Source of the DNA: an uncultured Actinomycetes bacterium
GTDB taxonomy: Bacteria > Actinomycetota > Thermoleophilia > Solirubrobacterales > Solirubrobacteraceae
Direction of reading: 5' to 3'
DNA: 22,253 nt
NCBI GenBank assembly: GCA_937888775.1
Contig: CALAQT010000586.1
Location: forward strand, 1-22,253
Under the pieces are notes generated by a model. It was not told where the DNA came from, did no database searches, and saw only the letters and a program-made list of their open reading frames with translations. Positions 7,469 through 14,651 of this stretch are shown one piece after another. A program made the translations under genes and the position numbers. The number at the start of each line of letters is the position of its first letter. Position 1 is the first letter of the stretch.

Positions 7469-9037
7469 GTGAAGCGGGCAGTTCTCACTGTGGTCGGGGC
7501 GGTCCTCGCATGCGTGTGCTGGGCGGCGCCGGCGGGCGCCTTCACGGCCTACCCTGGGGTCGAGCTTCTCCACTACGCCGCGGGCCCCTATCCGATTACG
7601 CCGGGCGCGAATCTCATCCTGCTGGACTCAAATCACGTACCCAAGCCCGAGCAGGACGGCTACATGGTGCGGATGGCGCCAAATCTGCGCTACGCACTCC
7701 CGGACGGGAAATGCTGCGGCAAGATCCCGCGCGTCGACGTGATCCACCTGCACCACGGTGTCTGGCTGAGCAACGGCACCGCCGGCGAGGGCGAGGGCAA
7801 CGCCTACGGCCCCGTCTATCCGTTCATGGCCTCGGGTGAGGAGAAGACGATCTACGACTTCCCCCGGGGCTACGGCTACCCGGTCGCCGCCAAGGACTTC
7901 TGGGTGCTCAACTACATGATCCACAACCTGACCGCCCACGCGGCCAAGGTCTACATCACCTACGACATCGACTTCGTGCCGACGAGCTCGCCGGCCTTCA
8001 GCACGATCACCGCCGTGCATCCGATCTGGATGGACGTCCAGGATCACCACATCTACCCGGTCTTCAACGTCCTGCGCCACAGCGGCGTCGACGGCAAGTT
8101 CACCTATCCCGACATGGCCGACCACCCCTACGGCTCCGGGGCTCCGCTGAACGAGTTCACGGTCGATCATCCCGGCACGCTGATCGCCACCGCCGGGCAC
8201 GTGCATCCTGGCGGGCTCTACGACGACCTCGACCTGATCCGGGCCGGCGCCAAGCCGTCGGGCGGCGCGATCCCGGGCGCGGTGCCCAACTCGGTACGGC
8301 TGTTTCGCTCCGTGGCGCACTATTTCGGCCACCTCGCCCCGATCTCCTGGGACATGGCGATGACGGCCACCCCGGCGGATTGGCGCGCGCAGGTCAAGGC
8401 CGGCGATGTGCTGCGGATCAGCACCACCTATGAGACCAAGCGGGCGTCGTGGTATGAGTCGATGGGGATCATGGTCGTGTGGGAGGCTTGGGACGACACG
8501 ACAGGTGTGGATCCGTTCACACACAAGCTGCAAGAGAACGGCCACGTGACCCACGGCCACCTGGCCGAGGACAACAACCACGGCGGCATCTACTACACCG
8601 GCGTGAGCCTCAAAAGCCTTCCCACCTGCTACACGCACAAGGTGGTGATCTCGGCCTTCCAGTACAACCCCGGCGGCTTCACCGCGACCGGCTCGGACCG
8701 CTGCATCCCGACGATCCACAGGGGCACTTCGCTGACCTTCGTAAACGACGATGCCAGCCCGCTGTCGCCGGGTAATCCGCTCGCGCCCTCGCGCGCCTAC
8801 ATCGCCTCGATCTTCCACACGATCACCGCCTGCCAGAACCCGTGCGGGCTCAACACCGGCATCTCCTACCCGCTGGCCAACGGCACGGGTGGCTATGACT
8901 CGGGGCAGTTGGGGCTCGGCACGCCCGCGATCGGCAGGCTCGACTGGAGCACGCCGACGAATCTGCCGCCGGGCACCTATACGTTCTTCTGCCGGATCCA
9001 CCCGTTCATGCGGGGCGTGTTCCGGATCATCAAGTAG
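7469..9037 (+). CDS. Secreted Nod19-like copper protein with C-terminal cupredoxin domain
   Basis: The GTG at 7469 is chosen because GGGAGGAG lies just upstream and translation begins MKRAVLTVVGAVLACVCWAA, a good signal peptide with cleavage near PAGA-F. Residues about 25-370 resemble the plant stress-induced Nod19 family and the copper type II monooxygenase fold, with His-rich motifs (DVIHLHHGVWL, HVHPGG, VTHGHLAEDNNHGG). Residues about 385-522 look like a cupredoxin: FHTITAC gives one His, and TFFCRIHPFMRG gives the Cys-His-Met set of a type 1 copper site. The protein should therefore be exported and bind copper, perhaps as an oxidase, monooxygenase or electron carrier. No substrate can be named. 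An upstream GTG at 7448 would add 7 residues and bury the ribosome binding site. Confidence 0.75.
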   Translation: MKRAVLTVVGAVLACVCWAAPAGAFTAYPGVELLHYAAGPYPITPGANLILLDSNHVPKPEQDGYMVRMAPNLRYALPDGKCCGKIPRVDVIHLHHGVWLSNGTAGEGEGNAYGPVYPFMASGEEKTIYDFPRGYGYPVAAKDFWVLNYMIHNLTAHAAKVYITYDIDFVPTSSPAFSTITAVHPIWMDVQDHHIYPVFNVLRHSGVDGKFTYPDMADHPYGSGAPLNEFTVDHPGTLIATAGHVHPGGLYDDLDLIRAGAKPSGGAIPGAVPNSVRLFRSVAHYFGHLAPISWDMAMTATPADWRAQVKAGDVLRISTTYETKRASWYESMGIMVVWEAWDDTTGVDPFTHKLQENGHVTHGHLAEDNNHGGIYYTGVSLKSLPTCYTHKVVISAFQYNPGGFTATGSDRCIPTIHRGTSLTFVNDDASPLSPGNPLAPSRAYIASIFHTITACQNPCGLNTGISYPLANGTGGYDSGQLGLGTPAIGRLDWSTPTNLPPGTYTFFCRIHPFMRGVFRIIK

Positions 9038-9155
9038 CCCAGCCCGAGCCGGCTTTACCTCGCGCAGGTTTCCGCCCTCGCCGGCGTTCTTGGCCGGTGA
9101 ATGCAGACCCGGAAGACGGCCCGGGGTCAGCGAAACTGTCCAGGTTCACTTCAGG

Positions 9156-9176
9156 TTGTCGGTTTTTGGCCGACAA
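9156..9176 (+). promoter_or_regulatory. Hairpin just upstream of the GGDEF-EAL gene
   Basis: TTGTCGG and CCGACAA form a perfect 7-bp inverted repeat around a 7-base TTTTTGG loop, ending 11 bases before the ATG at 9188. It could be an operator or a 5' leader hairpin that affects ribosome access. It is not followed by a T tract, so a terminator for the gene upstream is less likely. The rest of the 150-base gap shows nothing clear. Confidence 0.35.
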
Positions 9177-9187
9177 GTAATCAGAGC

Positions 9188-11491
9188 ATGTCGGTGGCGA
9201 TCTCTAATTCGGCCGTAGCGCTGCGGATGCGGCCGCGTCCACGCGGGGCCTCAGGCGGCTGGGTCCCGATCATTTACGCGGCGTTGGCGATCTTGCTCTT
9301 GGCATATCTGGCCTGGCTGCTGTGGGCGCCGCCAACCGGCTCGCTGCTGATCGACGGTTGGGGGGTCGATCTGTTTGAGCTGACGGGTGGCGCGCTGTGC
9401 GTCGCCGCCGGACTGCGCCGCCAGACCGACCGAGCGATACCGCTGATCCTGGGCGCGAGCCTGCTCACGTGGGCGCTCGGCGACGTCGTGACCACGATCG
9501 AGTCCATCGGCGGCGCGACGGTTCCCCGGCCGTCGATCGCCGACGCCTTCTACCTGGCCTACCTCCCGCTGGCTTGGGTCGCGCTGGTGCTGTTCATCCG
9601 CGGTGCAACTCGGCGGCTGATCTCGGTCAACTGGCTCGACGGCGCGGTCGCGGGGCTGGGGGCGGCCGCCGTGTGCGCGGCATTCGCATTCAAGGCGATC
9701 GAGCACTCGACCGGTCTCGGGCCCCTGGCGACCGCGGTCAATCTCGCCTATCCGGTGGGAGATGTGCTGCTGCTGCTCGTGGTCGCCGCCGGGACGACGG
9801 TGATGGCCGGAAGGCGAAAGGCGCCGTGGCTGCTGCTGGCCAGCGGGATCACGCTCAACGTCACCGGGGACACGATGAACCTGGTCGGATCGTCGGGCGG
9901 CGCGCATCTCGGCATGGTGCTCAACGCGATCGCCTGGCCGGCATCAATCCTGCTGACCTCGATGGCGATGTGGTTGCGCCCCGCACCCGCTGACCTGCTC
10001 GCCGAGCAGCGACAGATCGGCTCCGGCCTTCCCGCCGTCGCTGTGGCGGCCGGTCTGGCCATCCTGCTGCTGGGGACGATGGGAGATGTCAACCGCGTCG
10101 CGATCGGCCTGGCCACCGCCACCCTGCTCGCGGTCGTCCTGCGAACGGCACTGTCAGTCAAGGGACTACACGCGCTGACCCTGGAACGACGCCGCCAATC
10201 GGTGACCGATGACCTCACCGGCCTGGGCAACCGGCGGCGGCTGTCGGAAGTCCTGGATGCGTTCTTTGCCGGCCAGCCCGATATTGAAGGCCGGCTCGCC
10301 TTCCTGTTCATCGACCTCGACGGCTTCAAGGAGGTCAACGACTCGTTCGGACACCCCGCCGGAGACGACATCCTCAAGCAGCTGGGGGAGCGGCTGTCCG
10401 GATCCCTGGGCAGATCCGATCTGCTCGTCCGCGTCGGCGGCGATGAGTTCGCCGCCGTGCTGATCGACGCCGACGCCGAGCGGGCGGCCGCGATCGCAGA
10501 CCGCTTGGGCTCCTCGCTTCACGAGCCGTTCCCGATCGACGCGCTCAGCGTTCAGATCGGGGTCAGCATCGGAATCGCGCTCACGCCCGGCGACGCCGAC
10601 GACAAGGCTTCGCTGGTGCGCTGCGCGCATGTCGCCATGTACCGCGCCAAGCTCGCTTGCGAGCCGTTTGCGTTCTACGAGGCCGGTCTGGACTCGGCAG
10701 ACCGATTGGGTCTGGCCGAGGAACTGCGTCAGGCGATCGAGTCCGATCAGCTGACGCTGCACTACCAGCCCCAGCTGGACCTCCGATCGGGGACCGTGGT
10801 CAAGGTGGAGGCGCTCGTGCGTTGGCCGCACCCCTCGCTGGGGCTGATTCCCCCACTCGAGTTCCTGTCTCTCGCCGAGGAGGCGCGATTGATGGGCCTC
10901 CTCACCCGGTGGGTCCTGCACAAGGCGCTCGCCCAATGCGCGCGCTGGCGCCGCGCCGGCCGCCCGATCAGCGTGTCGGTCAACGTGTCCGCGTCCGACT
11001 TGCTCGACCCAGAGTTCGTCGGGCTGATCGCGACTCTTCTTGCCCAGCACGAACTGGCGGGCGAGGCGCTGCTCATTGAGATCACCGAGACGACGGTCAT
11101 CACCGAGTTCGAACGGTCCACCCGTGCCCTGCGAGAGCTGCGGGACCTGGGGGTGGGCGTGTCGTTAGATGACTTCGGCGCCGGCTTTACCTCGCTCGCG
11201 TACCTGGGCCGGTTGCCGGCATCAGAGCTCAAGCTCGATCGCGGCTTCATCGCGCGCCTGATGGCAGGCGCCGGCGACCGCGACGTGGCGCTCGTGCGAG
11301 CGACGATCGACCTGGGCCACGCGCTCGGGCTGTGTGTGGTCGCCGAGGGCGTCGAGGACTCCGCCACCCTCGAGCTCCTCGGCGAGCTTCAGTGCGACCT
11401 GGCCCAGGGCTACTTCGTCGGCAGACCCCGCCCGGCGGAAGCACTGTCGTTCTCGTCACATCCGCTGGCTCAGACCGCGCCTGTCGGTTAG
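9188..11491 (+). CDS. Membrane GGDEF-EAL c-di-GMP signalling protein
   Basis: This 767-residue protein may make and break cyclic di-GMP. About 300 N-terminal residues hold eight or more membrane helices and probably sense something at the membrane. The GGDEF domain follows, with LTGLGNRR near residue 345 and an intact GGDEF at 417-421. There is no canonical RxxD inhibitory site (Asp at 411 is present, the Arg is shifted by one). The EAL domain has EAL at 541-543 and the other usual catalytic residues: VSVNVS, IEITET, DDFGAG, LKLDRGF and VVAEGVE. Both activities therefore look possible. The ATG at 9188 gives the best N-terminus; an ATG at 9101 in the same frame would add 29 unlikely residues. 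It converges with the leftward hydrogenase operon. Confidence 0.92.
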   Translation: MSVAISNSAVALRMRPRPRGASGGWVPIIYAALAILLLAYLAWLLWAPPTGSLLIDGWGVDLFELTGGALCVAAGLRRQTDRAIPLILGASLLTWALGDVVTTIESIGGATVPRPSIADAFYLAYLPLAWVALVLFIRGATRRLISVNWLDGAVAGLGAAAVCAAFAFKAIEHSTGLGPLATAVNLAYPVGDVLLLLVVAAGTTVMAGRRKAPWLLLASGITLNVTGDTMNLVGSSGGAHLGMVLNAIAWPASILLTSMAMWLRPAPADLLAEQRQIGSGLPAVAVAAGLAILLLGTMGDVNRVAIGLATATLLAVVLRTALSVKGLHALTLERRRQSVTDDLTGLGNRRRLSEVLDAFFAGQPDIEGRLAFLFIDLDGFKEVNDSFGHPAGDDILKQLGERLSGSLGRSDLLVRVGGDEFAAVLIDADAERAAAIADRLGSSLHEPFPIDALSVQIGVSIGIALTPGDADDKASLVRCAHVAMYRAKLACEPFAFYEAGLDSADRLGLAEELRQAIESDQLTLHYQPQLDLRSGTVVKVEALVRWPHPSLGLIPPLEFLSLAEEARLMGLLTRWVLHKALAQCARWRRAGRPISVSVNVSASDLLDPEFVGLIATLLAQHELAGEALLIEITETTVITEFERSTRALRELRDLGVGVSLDDFGAGFTSLAYLGRLPASELKLDRGFIARLMAGAGDRDVALVRATIDLGHALGLCVVAEGVEDSATLELLGELQCDLAQGYFVGRPRPAEALSFSSHPLAQTAPVG

Positions 11492-11532
11492 GACGGTCCG
11501 TCGGTGCGATGACCGTACGATCTGGGCTCGCC

Positions 11533-11548
11533 CGGTGCCCGCGCACCG
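11533..11548. terminator. Candidate hairpin between converging genes
   Basis: CGGTGC-CCGC-GCACCG is a perfect 6-bp stem with a 4-base loop in the 68-base gap between the GGDEF-EAL stop (11491) and the stop of the leftward 98-residue gene (11560). No T tract follows on either strand. Confidence 0.3.
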
Positions 11549-11559
11549 CACGACCTGGG

Positions 11560-11856
11560 TCAGAGCAGGCTGCCTCCAGGCGGCCTCACCCACAAACTCC
11601 GAGCGAGCCGCTCGGCGTCGGGCACGACCAGCTCCGAGACGGTCCCGGCCCCCGCGCCGCGCATCTCGGCCGCCAGCGCCGACCACGCGCGGGCGACCGC
11701 TCCCACCCTGGCCGTCGGTCCCCACCCGGTCGCCGCCTTCAATTCCGCCGCGCGCGCCTGCACGTCTGACAGGGTGAAATCGCGTAGCGGCTTATAGCCA
11801 TCAGATGCGTAGACCGGCTGCGCGAGCGGATCCTCGCTGGTCAACTCAGCCCCCAC
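11560..11856 (-). CDS. 98-residue hydrogenase-locus protein of unknown function
   Basis: I do not recognise a named family. The protein is mostly helical (FTLSDVQARAAELKAATGWG, VARAWSALAAEMRGAG) and ends WVRPPGGSLL. It has no cysteines, no signal peptide and no membrane helix. The start is uncertain. GTG at 11856 is used here; a TTG at 11844 would overlap the preceding TGA in a TTGA arrangement and give 94 residues. It is the last gene of the leftward operon after a regulator, a hydrogenase small-subunit paralogue and a CxxC protein. The tight coupling suggests that it serves the same system. Confidence 0.6.
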   Translation of the reverse strand: MGAELTSEDPLAQPVYASDGYKPLRDFTLSDVQARAAELKAATGWGPTARVGAVARAWSALAAEMRGAGAGTVSELVVPDAERLARSLWVRPPGGSLL

Positions 11857-12188
11857 TTCGGCATTCCCGACAGGCCCCCGTGGCGGATCGCCCGCTCGGT
11901 GTCGGGCGATCGCTTGGTGGTGGGATACGGTGGGCGCTTCCATGGGTTTGGCGCGATCGTGCCGTAGTGCTCACGGAGATAGGCGGTCAGGCCCCCGCGG
12001 TGGGCGGCGCAGGCGTAGCGGCGCGGTCCGAGCGGCCCGCCGCCATGCCAGACCAGCCAGCGACCCGGCGGGATGTCCACGTACTCACCAAACGCCAACT
12101 CGCGCAGCTGGTGCTCGAGCGCTAGTTGGGTCAGCGGATCGGGAGCCTCCGGGCAGAACTCGCAGCGGAAGATCACCCGCGTCGGCAC
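11841..12188 (-). CDS. 115-residue CxxC/CxxH protein of the hydrogenase locus
   Basis: The protein has C9-E-F-C12 near its N-terminus and C60-A-A-H63 in the middle, a CxxC...CxxH set that could hold zinc or iron. The rest includes aromatic, basic stretches (GRWLVWHGGG, LREHYGTIAPNPWKRPPYPT) and ends GMPKWGLS. There is no membrane segment or signal peptide. GTG at 12188 lies 7 bases after the stop of the small-subunit paralogue, and the stop overlaps or abuts the start of the next gene. I do not recognise a named family. It may be a small electron carrier or an assembly factor for the paralogue; this is inference from position and cysteines only. Confidence 0.7.
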   Translation of the reverse strand: MPTRVIFRCEFCPEAPDPLTQLALEHQLRELAFGEYVDIPPGRWLVWHGGGPLGPRRYACAAHRGGLTAYLREHYGTIAPNPWKRPPYPTTKRSPDTERAIRHGGLSGMPKWGLS

Positions 12189-12195
12189 CGCCGAC

Positions 12196-13257
12196 TCACC
12201 AGCGCGACTCGTAGCCAGTGGTCAGATCCGGTCCCGCCCGGCGCCAGTCGGGCTCACGCTCAAAGTGGCGGCGCATCACCTGGCGCCGGAGCCTGGCCAG
12301 CACGGGGCCGTAGGTGAACTGCGCGCCCGCGGCCGCCAGCTTCCCGAGCGGACTCGGATCCATGAACGGCATGAACTTGTCCGGGAATCCAGGCATCGTG
12401 CAGCCGATGCAGATGCCGCCGACGTTCGGGCAGCCGCCGATCGCCCCGGTCCAGCCGCGGATCGGCACGTTGCACCTGACCACTGGGCCCATGCAGCCCA
12501 GCTTGACCAGACAGCCGCGCCGATCGGCCGGCGTGCGAGCGAACTCGCCCTGCTCGGCGAAGCCCGCCCGGCTGCAGCCCTCCTGCACCGTGCGCGCGAA
12601 CAGCCAGCTCGGACGGCCCTGATCGTCGAGGTCCATCGCCGGCTGCACTCCGGCGAGGTGCAGGGCCAGATGCAGCAGGGTCTCGGTGATGTTGTCCGGC
12701 TGCACCGGGCAGCCCGGGAGGTTGACGATCGGCAGGCCCAGGCGAGATGACCAGCCGGCACCCAGATAATCACGCAGTCCCATCGCGCCGGTCGGATTGC
12801 CGCGCATGGCGGGAATCCCGCCATATGCGGCGCAGGTGCCCAGCGCCAGCACCGCCGCCGCCCTCGGAGCCAATCGGTCGATCCAGGTGCAGGTCGTGAT
12901 CGGCTGACCGTCGTCGGGATCGACGCCGAGCGCGGCCCAATGCCCGTCGCCGTTGATCTGCTCGTTGGGCACCGAGCCCTCCAGCACGAGCACGAACGGA
13001 TCGAGTGCTCCGGCGGCCGCGTCCCAGAAGGCGCGCATGAACTCCTCGCCGCTTTCGTAGGCAAGCAGTGGGTTGTAGATCACCACCCGCGGCATCCCAG
13101 GCAGCGCTCCGTTCCACAGCTCCTCCAGACTTGGCGACATGGCGGCCGTCATCGCCACCGATTCCCCATCGCAGCCGAGGCCACTGGTGAGCCACACGAA
13201 ATTGATCAGCTGTCGCTCGGCGCGCGCGTGTCCGGCCCCGAACTCGATCACCTCCAT
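12196..13257 (-). CDS. Second [NiFe]-hydrogenase small subunit paralogue, no adjacent large subunit
   Basis: This is a full-length (353 residues) actinobacterial-type hydrogenase small subunit, clearly related along its whole length to the one at 17210. Cysteines for three clusters are kept: C29, C142 and C183 (proximal), C228, C249 and C255 (distal), C262, C276, C283 and C286 (medial). Two ligand positions differ. The fourth proximal position (Cys in most hydrogenases, Asp in the group 1h type) is Glu32, and the distal His (HxxC) is Gln225. There is no Tat signal, as is usual for this group. The ATG shares one base with the regulator's stop (TGATG). No large subunit is beside it in this operon; it may pair with HhyL, or have a sensing or electron-transfer role. 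Confidence 0.93.
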   Translation of the reverse strand: MEVIEFGAGHARAERQLINFVWLTSGLGCDGESVAMTAAMSPSLEELWNGALPGMPRVVIYNPLLAYESGEEFMRAFWDAAAGALDPFVLVLEGSVPNEQINGDGHWAALGVDPDDGQPITTCTWIDRLAPRAAAVLALGTCAAYGGIPAMRGNPTGAMGLRDYLGAGWSSRLGLPIVNLPGCPVQPDNITETLLHLALHLAGVQPAMDLDDQGRPSWLFARTVQEGCSRAGFAEQGEFARTPADRRGCLVKLGCMGPVVRCNVPIRGWTGAIGGCPNVGGICIGCTMPGFPDKFMPFMDPSPLGKLAAAGAQFTYGPVLARLRRQVMRRHFEREPDWRRAGPDLTTGYESRW

Positions 13258-14060
13258 CAGCCCAGACCGCGAGACGCGACCGCATCGACCAGCTGCTCAA
13301 CGCGACCGCCGATCGGCTCGATCATTGACCCGAGCTGATCCTGGAGGTTGCCGTGCAGGTGCCATTCGTGTCCGTGTCCGGTAACCACGCCGGCCCGCGC
13401 CAGGCGCGCCAGCGCGTGCGAAACCGAGGGGCGCTCGGCGCCAACCAGGCGCCCCAGCAACTGGTGGGTGAGCGGCAGGGGCAGCCGGATCCCGCCCGGC
13501 TCCACCCGGCCCCAGCGCGCGGCCAGGTGCCACAGCAGCAGAGCCAGACGAACCTCCAGCCGGGGCTGGGAGGCGATTGCACGCTGGACGTTGAGGCAGT
13601 GCGTACGGCGTTGGGAGCGGCGCAGCAGCGCCTGCATGATCTGGGGCCAGGGCCGAACGCGCTCGGCGAACGCCGCGTCGAGGACCGCAAAGCGCATCGC
13701 CACGAGCGCGCGCCAGCCGATTTCGCAGACCAGGAACTCCTCCTCGGCGTGCTGGGAGGGCTCCACCAGATCGCCGGGGCCCAGCAGCTCCGAGGCGACC
13801 CGGTCCCCCACCCTGACGTTGACGGCCAGCACTCCCTCCAGGATCAGCACACCCGGCCCCGGGGAGGCGGCCTCGAGCCACTCGTTCAGCTCGACGTCGC
13901 CGACGTCGAGCTCGAACGTGACCGCTGTGGCGGCCGGGCGCGCGGCCAGGCGCATCCGGACGTCGAGCTCCTCGGCCAGATCGAGATCGAGATCGAGCAG
14001 ATACCGGTAGCTGCGCGGTCGCGTGCGCTGAGGGGTCCGGCTCGGCCAGTGCGAATGCAC
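13257..14060 (-). CDS. Crp/Fnr-family transcriptional regulator
   Basis: The N-terminal half resembles a cyclic-nucleotide-binding-type beta barrel (VLILEGVLAVNVRVGDRVAS, LLGPGDLVEP). A long helix and a winged helix follow: LPLTHQLLGRLVGAERPSVS HALARLARAGVVT, with the recognition helix in the ERPSVS region. Only two cysteines are present, so there is no FNR-type four-Cys oxygen sensor. The start is not certain. GTG at 14060 gives 267 residues, and other in-frame starts exist upstream. Its stop overlaps the ATG of the small-subunit paralogue by one base, so the two are probably translated together. It faces away from the hyp-hhy operon across a 292-base gap, which fits control of both operons; that is inference. 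Confidence 0.85.
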   Translation of the reverse strand: MHSHWPSRTPQRTRPRSYRYLLDLDLDLAEELDVRMRLAARPAATAVTFELDVGDVELNEWLEAASPGPGVLILEGVLAVNVRVGDRVASELLGPGDLVEPSQHAEEEFLVCEIGWRALVAMRFAVLDAAFAERVRPWPQIMQALLRRSQRRTHCLNVQRAIASQPRLEVRLALLLWHLAARWGRVEPGGIRLPLPLTHQLLGRLVGAERPSVSHALARLARAGVVTGHGHEWHLHGNLQDQLGSMIEPIGGRVEQLVDAVASRGLG

Positions 14061-14168
14061 GGCGCCGTCGTCAGCGGGTCTCAGCTGCGGCACTTCTTCG
14101 TGCACATCATCGCCGCTACGAACCTCTCCGATCGCCGGCCCGGGATTGCGGGCAGTGAGTCTACGCCG

Positions 14169-14192
14169 ACGCCGGCGCCCCGGCGCCGGCGT
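14169..14192. repeat. Perfect 11-bp GC inverted repeat
   Basis: ACGCCGGCGCC and GGCGCCGGCGT are perfect reverse complements separated by two bases, giving a very stable stem. It lies between the divergent regulator and hypC starts. It could be a transcript barrier between the operons, a leader hairpin or a DNA-binding site. Confidence 0.5.
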
Positions 14193-14212
14193 TCTCCGGC
14201 CGGGATGGCGGT

Positions 14213-14228
14213 GGTAATTGTGCTTACC
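14213..14228. promoter_or_regulatory. Candidate Crp/Fnr-type operator GGTAA-N6-TTACC
   Basis: GGTAATTGTGCTTACC is a perfect 5-bp inverted repeat with a 6-base spacer, the geometry used by Crp-type dimers. The half-site differs from the classic TGTGA. It lies between the Crp/Fnr gene and hypC, 125 bases from the hypC start. Another TTACC follows at 14239. Confidence 0.45.
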
Positions 14229-14352
14229 GTCACCAGGATTACCCATGACCTGCAGCGATGCTCCACAGATTGGTATACCCCTGCCGGCAGGAGCGGCGAA
14301 GGGCTAGGACCGACTCGGCGCTTGACAGCCAGAGAGGAGTTTGGAGAGGCCG

Positions 14353-14631
14353 ATGTGCCTGGCAATTCCCGGACAGGTGGTCGAATTGGTCGATGAGGCC
14401 AATCGGATCGCTAGGGTCGACGTCGTCGGGGTCCGCCGCAACATCAACGTCAGCCTGCTGGACGATGACGGCATCGGGGTCCAGCCGGGCGACTGGGTGC
14501 TGATCCACGTCGGCTTTGCGCTTTCCAAGGTCGATGAGGACGAGGCGCACGCAACGCTGCGGCTGCTGGAGCAGATGGGCGCCAACTACGAGCAGGAGCT
14601 CGAGGAGCTCAAGGCGAGCGTGATCGAGTGA
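14353..14631 (+). CDS. hypC: Hydrogenase maturation chaperone HypC
   Basis: HypC works with HypD to build the Fe(CN)2CO group and delivers it to the hydrogenase large subunit. The protein begins MCLAIPGQVVEL; the Cys after the start Met is the essential residue. A compact beta-barrel follows (ARVDVVGVRRNINVSLL, PGDWVLIHVGFALSKVDEDEA) and a Glu-rich C-terminal helix. It has 92 residues, normal for the family. The ATG at 14353 is fixed by the MC start and by GGAGAGG just upstream; a TTG at 14341 would bury the Cys. It is the first gene of the rightward operon. Its stop lies in a 14-bp tandem duplication. Confidence 0.95.
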   Translation: MCLAIPGQVVELVDEANRIARVDVVGVRRNINVSLLDDDGIGVQPGDWVLIHVGFALSKVDEDEAHATLRLLEQMGANYEQELEELKASVIE

Positions 14632-14651
14632 GCGTGATCGAGTGAGCGTGA
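14616..14651 (+). repeat. 14-bp tandem duplication at the hypC / hypC-like junction
   Basis: GAGCGTGATCGAGT occurs twice in direct succession (14616 and 14630) and is followed by a partial third copy, GAGCGTGA. Each unit contains a GTGA. The first holds the hypC stop and the second the start of the next gene. Confidence 0.8.

Larger units (their letters stand above)
14061..14352. promoter_or_regulatory. Divergent regulatory region between the two hydrogenase operons
   Basis: This gap holds no convincing gene. It must contain the promoters for the leftward regulator operon and the rightward hyp-hhy operon. It contains a GC hairpin (14169-14192), a 5-6-5 inverted repeat (14213-14228), a further TTACC half-site at 14239-14243 and an 8-bp palindrome GGTATACC at 14272-14279. 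I cannot assign a clear -35/-10 pair. Confidence 0.6.

Noticed and set aside
7628..9001. A 457-residue open frame on the minus strand inside the copper protein gene
   Set aside because: It is antisense to a gene with a signal peptide, ribosome binding site and copper motifs; its own sequence is Arg/Val/Asp-rich without any domain.
13979..13996. Short GATCGA repeats in the regulator gene
   Set aside because: They encode a Leu-Asp run (LDLDLD) within a normal coding frame and are too short to call a separate repeat element.
14322..14327. TTGACA resembling a -35 box before hypC
   Set aside because: No -10-like hexamer lies at the right distance, and it would place the start inside the hypC coding region.
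14081..14365. A 94-residue minus-strand frame in the divergent gap
   Set aside because: It overlaps the hypC start, has no ribosome binding site and no recognisable motif, and its composition comes from the GC hairpin.
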